Source of the DNA: Dicyema japonicum
Lineage: Eukaryota; Dicyemida; Rhombozoa; Dicyemidae
Assembly: GCA_011109175.1 (NCBI GenBank)
Contig: RDEW01000048.1
Location: 85,445-149,444 of the forward strand
DNA: 64,000 bases
Reading direction: 5' to 3'
A model generated the notes under the pieces. The model worked only from the letters and a program-made list of their open reading frames with translations, was not told the DNA's origin and made no database searches. This document shows positions 31,480-42,879 of this stretch, in pieces (the first letter of the stretch is position 1; every line of letters starts with the position of its first letter). The position numbers were made by a program, and so were the translations under genes.

Positions 31480-33650
31480 AAGTAATGTTACCCTCGGTCA
31501 GCGAATTTATGGATCGGTATCAGCTTCCAGGACGTGTGCTCCCGAAAACAAAACGACCGGATTTCAGTGATCCAGCTCAACGTGAATGGAATCAACATCC
31601 CCAGACATCACTCTCTGCTATCCAACCCTCTCTACAAGAGTAACTTGGTCCGTCATATACGATACCAGAAGCGACCACAACCCTATTTTATTGAAGATCA
31701 TGAGGGAAGTGTTTTGTGATAAGAAGAAGCCGACCTACATATACAAATCCGCAAACTGCAACTTTTTCCGGATTATTACTGAATATCTTTTGGCTGACGT
31801 AAATCTGGAGGATTTCTCCTTCCTTGACAAGGCGGTGTATCACATAAATGACATCATTCTGCAAGGGAGAAAATGGCTGTCCAATAAGACACACCTGCTA
31901 CACAAGAGGCATAGGAAAGATGACTTTGGTCAAGGAAAGAAATAGCCTCAAAAAGGCTGGAATTCGCTCAACCGAGGCAAAACTCCGACTGAAAGCACTG
32001 AATGAAAATATAAAGGCCAAAGAACTTAAGATACAGAAAGCAAAATGGTCACGAGTTCTCACAGACAACCACCCAAGTATGGAAAATCATTCGGGACATA
32101 TCAAGGGCTGATGATAGACCAACCGACGAATCCGAATAAAGCCAGAAGGATCTGAATTCCATTATGAAGTATTATGTGAAAATTGCCCATAAAGAGAAAC
32201 GGAAGATCAATACAGGTCAACTTACTTTGAAAAAATTAAAGAGGGACCGGTTTTCTTCCTACTTTTCAGAAACGGATGTTAAAGAAGCACTGTTCAATAC
32301 AAAGACTACCTATTCCCACGACCCAGATGGAATCCCTGTTGTCCTGCTAAAATATCTTGGACCGAAGAGGATCAGGACCCTTACAAAGATCAATAATTGG
32401 TCTTTAAGGTAAAATACGATCCTCTCACTATGGAAACTCGCCTACATAAGCCCGATATTGAAGATGGGAAAACCAAAAAACGAACCGGCATCATTCAGAC
32501 TGGTATCGTTGTTATCTTCAATGTCGAAAATTCTGGAAAAACTAGTTCAGAGGAACAATCTCAGAGAAACCATTCCAACATGGATTTAAATCCCTTCACT
32601 CGACGGATACCCACTTACTATCCCTGAGTGATTTTATTCGCTCGGAGTTCAACAACAAACCCATGCACAGAAAGCCAATTCTATGTTCTGTAGACATTCA
32701 CAAGGTATTCGACTCCATACCAAGAATAAAACTCACCAAAAAATCTATCAGACGGATATACCTAGGAATTTCAAACTCTGGCTGGTGAATTTCCTTTGTG
32801 GAAGAAGAGGACGAGTCTGTTTGGGAAACCTACGGTCGAGCTCCCGTTTAATTCTAAATGGAATACCCAAGGATCTCCTCTGTCCTCTATACTCTTTAAC
32901 TTTTTTTGAATGATATCCCGACTCTGGAGCATGAGGATGACATTTTACTAACTTATGCAGACGATATTGTTATTGCATCCAAGGACCAAGACGTTAAGGT
33001 GGACTCGGAGAAACTACAATTACTTGTAAACTGATTAATCTACTGGATAAAAGAAAACATTCTGTCTATCATCGCGGAAAAATTGGTTACGTCTCTCCTT
33101 ACCTCTGATAAGAGAATATCCAACAGGACAGTGGATATAGAAGCAGATAGAAGCAAGTTTCAATTCCAAAAATGGCAGAAGATCCTAGGAGTAGTATTCG
33201 ACGCTCACATGACTTTCTCGCGGCACGTGGGAAATGTTTTAAACAAATGTGAATAGAAAATCAACCTCTTGAAGGAAATCTCTGATTTATGGAAGATTGG
33301 AAGTCATCCTGTTCTGAAATCACTATACAGCCAGTACATCGAGCCATGCATATCACATGCATGTGCATCATGGGGCCCCTCAATTTCTTGGACGAATGGC
33401 CAGAAAATTGCGGCAACCCAAAAAAGAGCGTTTTCTGTGATAGAAAACTGGATCAAAGGCGATCTAAATTCTACACCTACCCCCTCGGTAGACCTAATAA
33501 AAGAAAAGGAGGCCAAACTCAACGATACCAGAGGATCACTTGTCCACTGCGTGATTGTGTTGGATCGAGGGAAGACCACCGGGCCAAGTGAGAGACCTAT
33601 TGAAATTCGCCGGGATCACATAATTTCTTGTTTTTGTCTTTAACTGTGGT
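31480..33650 (+). mobile_element. APE-type LINE, decayed, endonuclease to RT C-terminus
   Basis: 31534-31600 has VIQLNVNGI (endonuclease start). Just downstream is TRSDHNPILLKI (catalytic SDH), then a linker rich in Lys/Glu. 32164-32412 has DVKEALFNT...SHDPDGIPVVLLKYLG, the start of the RT. Motif A and the YADD-like box at about 32950 (YADDIVIAS) follow. The C-terminus at 33269-33643 has LKSLYSQYIEPCISHACASWG. There is a short internal deletion in the endonuclease, and several frameshifts. Confidence 0.8.
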
Positions 33651-33701
33651 CTTTGGAAATATATTTCAAAGTAATTCACAATGTCGCCACATATGACCAA
33701 G

Positions 33702-33790
33702 TAGCGTAATAGTTACTGCTGTCGCTTGCGTTGCATTAGTTGTGGGTTTGTTTTCAACACTGCTATTTACTTGCCCGAAAAATTTTTTTG
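33702..33790 (+). repeat. Possible tRNA-like SINE head
   Basis: AGTAGCGTAATAGTTACTGC resembles box A and GTGGGTTTGTTTTC resembles a mutated box B, at the spacing seen in the SINE at 38102. The family body is missing. Confidence 0.25.
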
Positions 33791-33799
33791 TTTTTTGAC

Positions 33800-34470
33800 T
33801 TCTTCATTTGCTAGAGGCGTTAGTGGATCCACATAACACGTAGGATCCACAATTTCGAGTATTTTTTTTAACTCAAGGGGAACCCATAATAGCACATGCT
33901 TGAAGGGACGTAATGGTGGGAAAAATCCATCCCACTCCGATCAGGTAAATTGGATAAAACCTATTTCGTGTATATCCGGGATATTAAAGAAAGTTCTTAT
34001 ATGTGATCAAAGAAATCTGTGAACGGTAGAATAGTGCTGTTTAATAACCACTGCAAAGCAAACTGTTTGGTAAAAGTATGGTTTGTTGGTTACAAATGTG
34101 GGAAGCTTTTTCAAAATCAAATGACCCATCAGAAAATCCGTTCCTGAACTGCTACAGGTACGATGGCGGATCACAAACGTAATGCGGCGTTGCTAATTGA
34201 GAAAACTGGGGCCTGTTAACTGTTTGACTACATTGTGTCTTTTTTCAGTATTCCAGAAGTTCCAAATCGATAAATATTCCTTCATTTTTTCCGTGCTCAG
34301 GGGAAGAAAGACGGCAAGGGCTGTCATCTGTCATAAAAAAGTAGACATTATGCGCATTATGGTAAATTGAAAGAAGTTAGTTGTCCGGATCTGTCTGGTA
34401 ACACAAGAGGAATCTTAACCTAATTATTTTTTAGAACAAAAACGAATTATTATGTAACAAAACAGTCAAA
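33800..34470. other. Intergenic, no gene recognised
   Basis: No long frame or repeat match seen. Confidence 0.35.
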
Positions 34471-34477
34471 ATTATCA

Positions 34478-34660
34478 AGCTGAGAGGATGGAATGGCTGT
34501 TTCTCCTGATAGCTGCCAGAGAAGTCATTTGGAACAGCCATTCGGCTTCCCGATCCTCATTACTCACTTTCGAAATCATTGACCCAAGCGATCTTAGTAA
34601 AGAGACCGTCTTGAGCATTATAAGTGATGGTGTCTCTATAGCTGTGGGAGTCTGTTAATA
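34478..34660 (+). repeat. Protein-like repeat D, copy 1
   Basis: About 140 bp matching 38430-38570 at about 80%. Both read open in one frame as WLFLL, IWNSHS or LWNSHS, SLLTF and IID...TVLS. It may be a fragment of an unrecognised transposon ORF. A weaker relative lies near 8300-8370. Confidence 0.45.
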
Positions 34661-34689
34661 GCACACGGAGAGATTTTTTGTATAATATA

Positions 34690-35200
34690 TAGTCTATCTA
34701 GTTGTATATGTGAACGTTATTTCCATTTTCATCTTTTCTGAGTCCGGTCCATGTAGTTTTGTCTGCATTATGATTGAATACCGAATTACAAATCAAACAC
34801 GTTACAGAATTTTACAAGCGATTCACCTGACATATTTATTCTCCCCCTAGCATGGCTGCCCATAGAGTTCTCTCCAAGACAGTGACCCACTTTTGCATTC
34901 CAATCTCCACAGAAACGAAAGATCAATACAGGTCAGAGATGGTATCCGTTAGTGACATGAAAAACAGTTCAAGTTCATCGGGGTTTGTAGAAACCCTTGC
35001 CATGGTGGGCGCGTAGACAATTAATATGGATATAAAGGAATTATCTGTCCTCCCACTCTTAATCTGAAATACTGCTATTCTGTCGTTGACCTTCCACATT
35101 CTGTGGATTCTCCCATCAAGATATTGATGTATGGCAAAGCCCAGTCCGTAGTGGTTGCATTCGGAGTCTAGTAGTGTGAGTCTAAACTATCCGTAATTCT
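34690..35200 (-). mobile_element. APE-type LINE endonuclease fragment
   Basis: Minus strand reads SECNHYGLGFAIHQYLDGRI, then WKVNDRIAVFQIKS and ILIVYAPTMAR: the central part of an AP-endonuclease domain. A frame slip follows near 34920. No RT is attached. Confidence 0.7.
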
Positions 35201-35309
35201 ACTCAACTGGATCCTTCACTTTAGTCTCCTGTGTACTGAAAATAGTGACCTTATATAATAAGTCATTTATCAAATCCTCCCTTTAGTTATTTAAAACAAT
35301 TTCATCAAA

Positions 35310-35640
35310 ATTATCGCCGCGTGGCGCCATGTGGTTCTAAGTAATAATTAGTTTATGTTTTCTGTTTTTGTATGTTCCTCCTTTTTCCCTTCCTATTCGA
35401 ATGGCGTCATGAGATCCACTGTCTAGGTGGCGCCCAGGTTGGCACAAAAACGAATCAATTGCTCTCCCCCACTTATTGGAGGAATTTCCACAACTGCAAG
35501 TAATGGACGTTTTTTACCCTTTATGCTGATTCCGGATGGACTCTATTTCTATAGAAGTGGAGACTGGATACACTTAACTAGTTGTTTACTTTAACTTTTT
35601 TCTCTGGGGTTAATAAATTTATAATAATTTAAAAAAATCA
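35310..35640 (+). repeat. Interspersed repeat family C, copy 1
   Basis: Begins CGCCGCGTGGCGCCATGTGG and ends in GGGGTTAATAAATTTATAAT. Homologous along its length to 44530-44865 (shared TTTATGCTGATTCCGGATGG and GTTGTTTACTTTAACTT). Probably a SINE or a LINE 3-prime end. The sequence just after it (GTCGCAATTTTGAGAAACACTG, about 35651-35672) resembles a hAT terminus. Confidence 0.6.
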
Positions 35641-36054
35641 CAAATAAAAAGTCGCAATTTTGAGAAACACTGATCTAGAAATGAAAATTTTATCTTAAAT
35701 TTTTTGAATAACTTTCGATTAATTAATCTGCCAACCAAGTGCCCAATTTAGAATTGATCCACGAAATCTCATTTGGAAGAATTCCGCTTCTAGACCATGG
35801 GAACTGGATATAAATGAAACAAATAAGACATAGTGTGTACAAACTTCATACGTTTTCATGCACGTCGTAAAATTTGCTTAAAACAAAAACAAAAATATAT
35901 TAAATTATTAGTGCTATCAATCAATATTAGAAGACCAGTGTTTCAAAATACACAGATATACTATCGGTTTTTTTTGTATAAAAAATGCAGTAGCATTAAA
36001 TCAGGTCGAATTCTTATGAACATATTTATAACGCAAGAATAACGTTAAAATTAG

Positions 36055-37267
36055 ATGATACTGGTGCTTTTAGTGTTAATTTTCATTATTAAATCATGTA
36101 ATTTTTATATTTTGATTAATAGATCTGGCTGGGCACAACGAGTTTTGGCCATTTGACTATGAATATTCAAATGTAAAAACATACAATATAATTAGGGAGG
36201 AACATCATCGACTGAAGTGAAAATAAGACGTTATAGAATATATACTAAGATACGTACAACAACAAGTATAATGACATTTCATTTTACTAGCTTCAACCAC
36301 TCCATTGACGACAGGTATAGTGAATAGTCATTTTACTAGCTTCAACCACTCCATTGACGACAGGTATAGTGAATAGTCATTTTACTAGCTTCAACCACTC
36401 CATTGACGACAGGTATAGTGAATAGTCATTTTACTAGCTTCTACTATTCCATTGACGACAGGTATAGTGAATGGTCATTTTACTAGCTTCTACTATTCCA
36501 TTGACGACAGGTATAGTGAATGGTCATTTTACTAGCTTCAACCACTCCATTGACGACAGGTATAGTGAATGGTCATTTTACTAGCTTCAACCACTCCATT
36601 GACGACAGGTATAGTGAATGGTCATTTTACTAGATTCAACTACTCCATTGACGACAGGTATAGTGAATGGTCATTTTACTAGCTTCTACTATTCCATTGA
36701 CGACAGGTATTGTGAATGGTCATTTTACTAGATTCAACTACTCCATTGACGACAGGTATAGTGAATGGTCATTTTACTAGCTTCTACTATTCCATTGACG
36801 ACAGGTATTGTGAATGGTCATTTTACTAGATTCAACTACTCCATTGACGACAGGTATAGTGAATGGTCATTTTACTAGATTCTACCATTCCATTGACGAC
36901 AGGTATTGTGAATGGTCATTTTACTATATTCAACTACTCCATTGACAACAGGTATAGTGAATAGTCATTTTATTAGCTTCAACCACTCTATACAAAGAAT
37001 CTTTTCAAAATACTGGTTTGAAATATATTTATGCTTCAGAAATTCAAGCGAAATGTTTATTTGTGAATTATTTTTAGCGTCAGAAAATAACAAAAAAACT
37101 ATTTTTTCTAGTACATTTAATATCAAATAGATAAATTAATTTATTTAGTGATTCCAGCTGTCATTGTTATCATTCTTGTGATCTATATTCTGCATATTTA
37201 TGGTAAACGTAAGAGAATGATGATCTATTCAACACCGAGATCATTCTCTAGGTTAACAGATTTATAA
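36055..37267 (+). CDS. Micro-exon gene: mucin-like type I membrane protein
   Basis: Eighteen-plus exons, all tiny. Exon 1 (36055-36097) starts at ATG and encodes the signal peptide MILVLLVLIFIIKS. Exons 36123-36172 and 36196-36265 follow introns of 25 and 23 nt and give a short ectodomain (LAGHNEFWPFDYEYSN, then a basic stretch ending TTT). Next come 14 exons of exactly 24 nt every 49 bp from 36291 to 36951, each adding (A/D)ST(T/I)PLTT. Exons 36977-37015, 37040-37054 and 37078-37110 follow. The last exon, 37149-37267, encodes the membrane helix IPAVIVIILVIYILHIY, a KRKR stop-transfer and a short tail. With all exons the frame is 705 nt (234 residues) without a stop. Ser/Thr/Pro repeats suggest O-glycosylation, hence a surface mucin. 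No named family recognised. The layout is seen in the sequence; the function is inferred. Confidence 0.8.
36266..36976 (+). repeat. 49-bp minisatellite made of a 24-nt exon plus a 25-nt intron
   Basis: Fourteen units. Exon starts: 36291, 36340, 36389, 36438, 36487, 36536, 36585, 36634, 36683, 36732, 36781, 36830, 36879, 36928. Four exon variants (ASTT, ASTI, DSTT, DSTI types) occur. From unit 8 on, DSTT exons alternate with ASTI/DSTI exons and their introns alternate GTATAGTG/GTATTGTG, indicating a 98-bp higher-order repeat. Introns are as conserved as exons. Confidence 0.95.
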
Positions 37268-37469
37268 TAATATCAGATTGGATTTAATGTTTCCCACTAC
37301 TATTCATTTTTGATTTCAGATTACTAATAACATTACTTCTGTTTGGCTCATACTAATAATAAGTTAGTGAACTTATAATTTTTTCGTTTCCTTTAGTCAG
37401 GATAATCCAAGTTTTTTAATTTAGGGCAGATAGGAATGGAACTTAGATATCGGCCTATCAGATGCTTTA

Positions 37470-37790
37470 TTATTTCCGACAGCTGTACAACCTGAATATT
37501 GCTGGTAATCACTCTCCTTTTGGAAGAAAATTTTGCCCCCAACTCACACTTATTTCTCATTTCCACATCAGTGTCAGTAATTATAGTTCTGTTAACAGTC
37601 GTAACAGTCGGGGCATAGGCATTTTCATAGACATGATAAATTGGATTTTGTCCCTAACTTGAGTTGCATGGCTGCAATACAACCGAGACATCCTAAACAC
37701 GAATGACCAGGTCATAATGATCCCTGGACTGCAAATCCAAGCCAATAATGTCGACAATCAGAGTCCAGATTAATGATTTAATAATCACAT
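37470..37790 (-). mobile_element. APE-type LINE endonuclease fragment
   Basis: Minus strand reads DSDCRHYWLGFAVQ, then, after a frame slip, YAPTVTTVNRT. This is the same region of the endonuclease as at 34690-35200, but more decayed. Confidence 0.5.
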
Positions 37791-37894
37791 AAATTAGTAA
37801 TTGAATTTGCGATAATTTTCGTATATTGAAGACAATAAATAATGACCCCATTACAATCTACAGTATGCCCGTAATTTAAATATTATCAGTACTA

Positions 37895-38012
37895 GGAGGA
37901 ATGCTTGCCAGAAAAAAGGGATCAACGAGAAGGGTTATGGCTAAGACAAAAGATCGGAATAGCCATACTCCGAGGGAACTCGTTCGCAATCCACGCAGCA
38001 GGCTTCCTAAAA
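37895..38012 (+). mobile_element. RLE-type LINE, 3-prime fragment
   Basis: About 115 bp matching the right end of the 2250-4945 element (GGAATGCTTGCCAGAAA, then CTCCGAGGGAACTCGTTCGC), followed by an A-rich tail (CCTAAAAAAATAAATT). Coding for AILRGNSFAIHAAGFL in one frame. It shows that this 3-prime end inserts on its own. Confidence 0.8.
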
Positions 38013-38101
38013 AAATAAATTAAAAAAAAACTAAAATAATTAGATAATTTTTTAGGTGGAATAATTTAATCATTATTAACAAAAAAAAATTAAAATAATC
38101 C

Positions 38102-38440
38102 AGCTGATAAGAGTAGCATAGTGGTTTGGTGTCGGGCTATAGTGACTTAGGTTACGGGTTCGATTCTCGCTGCTGTTCACCGGGTGGAAGGTTCCATGTA
38201 TCTACGATGCCAAAAGGGTTTGACGAGTGACGCCGTCATCAGTGGATACTCATGCGGAACTGGATTGTCTAGAAAGGACCCACACACAAGAAAAAGAAAA
38301 AAAAAGTGAATATCATTCCTTGGTTCTACGATTAGTTAAAATTAACTGTTCTTTACTTAAATAAAGTGTGTGTCCTGCCTATGCGGAGCTATAAATGTTA
38401 TGGCTCTCGTGAAAAGGCTGTTATTATTATTATAAGATGG
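38102..38440 (+). repeat. tRNA-derived SINE, full-length
   Basis: tRNA-like head with box A TAGCATAGTGG (38114-38124) and box B GGGTTCGATTC (38156-38166). The family body follows: GAAGGTTCCATGTATCTACG, GACGAGTGACGCCGTCATCA and GCGGAACTGGATTGTCTAGA. It ends with AATAAAGTGTGTGTCCTGCC, GGAGCTATAA and a TTATTATTATTAT tail. The best reference copy in the window. Confidence 0.85.
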
Positions 38441-38650
38441 ATTGGCTGTTTCTCCTGACAACTAACAGAGAAATCCTTTGGAATAGCCATTCGGTTTCCC
38501 GGCGTTCATTACTCACTTTCGATATCATTGACCAAAGCAATCTTAGAAAAGATACCGTCTTGAGCCAAAAACATTACTCGTTTCGACGACAACGGGCTGT
38601 ACATGGAATTTCGGCGATCATTACTCGTTTAGAAAAAAACTACAACTAAA
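38430..38650 (+). repeat. Protein-like repeat D, copy 2
   Basis: Directly after the SINE. Homologous to 34478-34660 over about 135 bp. The frame 38437-38649 begins MDWLFLLTTNREILWNSHS. Not assigned to a family. Confidence 0.4.
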
Positions 38651-38789
38651 CTTTAAAAATAAGTATGGATTTAGAACATTTATTGCCAATAAAACACAAT
38701 AAAATTTGTTTTTTTTATTTATTATTTCATAAAGTTGTAATTATTTATATCTTTTAAGATTAATCCTCGATTTTCGTAACAACCTATGT

Positions 38790-39686
38790 TTTTAGAATTC
38801 TTTGTGTTCAACACCATGTTTATTTAGAAAGTGTAGCTTCAGTTTTGAAATTTTCATATTCTCGTTACAAATGTAGCTTCACATAATAAACATTTGGGCC
38901 TTTGGAAATCATCGAATGTCTTATAAGTAAATTAAAACGTACATAATCTTCATTCACTTTCTCTTTTTCATCACACCAATTATTATTACTATTAAACCAG
39001 AAAACCACCGTCATATCCAAAATAAACAAAATTCAAGTGATCCTAGCTTCCCGCATCAGTCTCCGCATATTTTCTCGATGTTCCGACTGCGTTCCGGCTC
39101 ACTTTCGATATGGACGGGGTCCGCATACTCGAGTCCTTCACATGGGCACTGTTCCAGTCGCCTCTATCACATTTTCTAGGTTTTTGGGCAGGATATTCAC
39201 ACATGAATATTTTCTTAGTAGGTTTGCTGTCTTCACTTGAATGTTGCAGATCTTGTCCAAATTTGTTGCAGCAAGGTTAAATCCCCAGACATTACATGCG
39301 TGTCCTATTTTAGCCTCGATGAACAGTTTGTAAATGACATCCAGTCCATTCAGATCTTTTTTGCCTTTTAGGTTTCCCAAAAACGCCTTCAGAAAGTTGA
39401 TTTTCCCAAAACCATAAACTTGGTTTATTCAGATTGTCCTGTATTCTTCTCGTTGCTTCGATGATGCTCTTAGAAAAACATAGATAAAATAATACATTTT
39501 CCGGATAAATAAAGTTATGTAAATTTAGTTTCCAACCAAAAAAATTAGTTTGGTATAAATTTATTAATTAAAAATAATAGATTTATAATTTGAAAAAAAT
39601 TTCCTCTTAAAAAATAGTTAAAAATTTTTAAAATCTCGCACCCCTTAAATTTTTCTTCGCACTCCTGGAAGTGAAAGCTCCTCCGG
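38790..39686 (-). mobile_element. hAT transposon remnant with BED zinc finger, containing a LINE piece
   Basis: On the minus strand, a hAT-like terminus CAGGGATTCGCAACCGGAGG starts at about 39686. Further down, 38790-38920 encodes a broken BED finger (RPKCLLCEA...ISKLKLHFLNKHG), as in SCAND3/ZBED-like transposases. Between them, 39000-39480 is a minus-strand APE-LINE RT C-terminus (IYKLFIEAKIGHACNVWGFN) ending in the usual 3-prime fragment, apparently inserted. Confidence 0.6.
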
Positions 39687-39689
39687 TTG

Positions 39690-40620
39690 CGAATCCCTGA
39701 TTTAAAGTAATAATTAAGGACATGTCGTCATTTCTTTCTAGAATTGTATCGTTACTGAATAGAACTGTTTTTAGCAATTCGGAAGATTCCCTTTGAATAA
39801 TATATTATATATATTTCAATATACGGAAGTATAATGTCGCATGTCATTATGGTTACACTAAAATAAACGTTACAGTACTTCATCTTGAGACTACAGATGT
39901 TAGGATTATGGTTAGCTCGTTTTCACCTTTAACTAAATTAGAAAGCTCTGTGGTGAAAATTAATTTTGTGGTAAATATGGTCACTCAGGTCCGTTTAATG
40001 AACCTTTTACAGAAAGAAATTTGTGGTAAAAAATAATTTAGTGGTAAATAAGGTCAGTTAGGGCCGGTTATGAACTTTTACAGAAAGAAATTTTTGATTC
40101 TGATAGCATCCTTAACCTCCGTCGAAATAATATGTTAGGGGAACGTTTTGGCTTAATAAAAAGAAGGGAGGGTCTTCAAATTGTGATTGATCTAGCATAG
40201 TTGTTCATTATTTTGTTTAGTTCATTATCATTATTGTCAGGTTTGTCAGGTTCGTTAATAATTCTATACCATGTATTTTTGAAATTCCAGGGGGCTTTCA
40301 ACATCATCGAAAGTGTGTTTTGCTTGATTAGGGGCGATGTGAATATTTGCCGGTTGCGATCTGTCTTTTTGACATCGTCATTAATTTCTTAGTCCAATTA
40401 GCAAACTCAAGTTAACAAGAATTATCCAAAATGAGTAAAATTTATTTGGCTACTTTTTTAGAAATAAAAAATATTTTTTATTTTTATTTATTAAATATTA
40501 ACAAAAAATAAACTGGTTAACCATTTTTAAATAAAATTTTTTTTACTTTTGAAAATTTGTCGAAATGTCGTTTTATCTTTTTAATTTATTTATCGTAATT
40601 TGATTTTTAACAATCTATTT
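39690..40620. other. Intergenic upstream of the chitinase, no gene recognised
   Basis: AT-rich. A near-duplicate stretch TTTGTGGTAAA...AATAAGGTCA occurs at about 39965 and 40020, followed in both by a CAGAAAGAAATTT block (tandem pair of ~60 bp). Any upstream exon with the chitinase signal peptide would lie here but could not be identified. Confidence 0.35.
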
Positions 40621-40627
40621 TTAGATT

Positions 40628-41996
40628 TTGTTTTTTAACATAACAATCCAAAATGAAAAAATCTTGACATGTTACTATACAAATTGGGCAGTTTACAAAA
40701 CTGGAAATGCCAAATACGATGCCAAGTACATGTATCCATATCTCTGTACACACATAATCTATTCTTTTGCGAATATTGATGCTCAGACTTTGACTCCCGT
40801 CTCGTTTGATCCCTGGTCTGATTTGCCAGGCATAATAAATCACTTATATTAGACGGACTCGACAACTTTAGAAAAGTCACTTCACTAAAAAACGTCAATC
40901 CAAATCTAAAAGTTCTCTTGTCAGTTGGGGGATGGCATAGACTTCTTAATGAATTCCAATTAATCTCAAGTAATGAAGAGAACAGCAGATTATTCGCCAA
41001 AAATACAAAGAGTTATCTCAAAAAACATAATTTTGATGGATTTGACGTTGACTGGGAATATCCAACTGATAAAGCAAAATATACTCGAATGATGAAAGTC
41101 ATTAATTGAAATAATCATAGGCTCTGAATGAAAGCTTAAACGGATAAGTTCAGAAACATATATGCTGACTGCTGCAGTTTCTGCTGGAATATTGAAAGCT
41201 TCAGTTTCCTACGACATCCCTGTTGTTTCCAAGTAACTCTGTTTACTGAACTGAAATAGATACCTCGATTACATTAACATCATGACATATGATTTTTATG
41301 GGCAATTTTCAAGCGTGGTTGGTCATCACAGTGGATTATATTGCTTGAATGAAAATGACAAAGCCTGCACAGTATCTACAATTCTTAGTTTAGGACGCTG
41401 CTGTAAAATATTGGCACAGTCAAGGAGTTCCAATGTCGAAGATACTCATTGGGAGCCCTATGTATGGTCAGGGATTCAAAACTAAAACAAAAATCCGCAT
41501 GTTGGAGATGTAAAAGTTGGGGGAACTCCAATGGGAAAAGTTCTAAAAAACATAGGGATTTTATCATATCTCGAAGTTTTAGAATTTAATTAAATTTAGT
41601 ATTGTAATGAAGGATACAAAAATGTTTGGAACGACACCCAAAAGTGGCTCATGGAGTAAAGGATTATTATTGGCTCGGATACGAGACCACCGAAAGCATT
41701 CACGAAAAAGTTGTTTAAATTTTAAATCTCAGGCAAATTATGTAAAAGACAACGGATTAGCTGGAATGTTTGTGTGGACCTTAGATTTCGACGACTTTAG
41801 CGGAAAAGAGTGTCACAACGGAAAAAGTCCTCTGATTGGAGCAATCCACAAGGAACTCGATATTTATCCTGGAATTGTAATTTTTTGTCTAATTCAAGGA
41901 TTGGGAGACAAATTCAAAAACCAACTCTTGTTCAGCTGCGACTTCTTTGTTCGCTTTACTAACAATAACTCTTCTTGGACTACACTAACGATTTAA
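40628..41996 (+). CDS. GH18 chitinase-like protein with mini-introns, frame-broken
   Basis: Exons about 40628-40829, 40853-41097, 41121-41232, 41260-41371, 41394-41575, 41600-41709 and 41733-41996; introns of 22-27 nt. The first intron (40830-40852) begins GC rather than GT. The product has ILTCYYTNWAVYK, LCTHIIYSFANI, KVLLSVGGWH, the catalytic FDGFDVDWEYP (DxxDxDxE complete), YINIMTYDFYGQF, ILIGSPMYGQGF and MFVWTLDFDDF. This is the full order of a GH18 TIM barrel hydrolysing chitin. Three single-base frame breaks are seen: near 41141 (GG run), 41488 (A run) and 41655 (GG run). Each is repaired by one more base of the run. No signal peptide was located. It is either a pseudogene or a gene with assembly collapse. 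Confidence 0.75.
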
Positions 41997-42875
41997 CTAA
42001 TTAACTAACAATTTAACTTTTAACCAAAAATAATTTAACAAATTTCTGAATTTCTAATTTTTAACTAAATTAGCCAAGAACATCTTCAATACCATTAATG
42101 TTCTTACTTCTTTGATAAAGTGTGACTTCTGACTAAGCTGAGTTTTACATTACTACTCCTTTGGCTGCAGGGATGTATCTATTATTCTATCCAGTTAATA
42201 TGCAGTCAGACGACCACTGCATGACCTTTTTTTATTTTATTCTTTTTTAACAATAAAAAAGTTATGTAAAATAAGTTAATTTGTCAGAAAAGGATTTCTA
42301 ACTAAATAATAATTTTTGCTTTGTCATAAAATGCCAAACTACCGAAAATAAGGTAATCTCTTAGTTTAAATGAGATGAAGTTATGCAAAAATGTTAATGG
42401 TGTGTATTTAACATTTGTTCTTCCGAAAATGTGTCTGAGGAATAATTAATTTTAACCTAAACGTTTAATTTGTGTTCTATAAAATTCTGAACAATTAAAT
42501 CGAATGGTTAATTAGTCAGAAGTGTTTAATTAGTCGGAGTTTGAGGAGCAGATGCATCATTATATCGAAAATTTTACATAGCTCCATGATAAATGAAAGA
42601 GTTTGTATTTTTTCTTGTTAATATGGACAAGGTTATGCACTAAGGAACAACTGAAACTTTATGTTATGAACAAATGAAGTCTGGATTCCTGTAGGATCGG
42701 ATCTAATAGCTTTTGACTTAAAATTGAAGATATTGAGGATCACCAATCGATATGTATTCTGCTAGTAATTATTTAGTATAAAACTCAAGCTGTTTTAAGT
42801 TTTAATCGATTTTTTTGGTATTCAAAAAAGTAAATACATATGGAAAAAAAAAATAATTTTAACATTTTCATTTGA
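41997..42875. other. Intergenic, no gene recognised
   Basis: AT-rich, no frame longer than background and no family match seen. Confidence 0.35.
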
Positions 42876-42879
42876 AGTG

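Noticed and set aside
36266-36976. CRISPR-like array
   Set aside because: Units are contiguous 49-bp repeats without unique spacers, in a eukaryotic intron-exon context.
36912-37130. 72-codon ORF at the end of the minisatellite
   Set aside because: It is a read-through of array introns and downstream mini-exons in one frame; the spliced model explains the sequence better.
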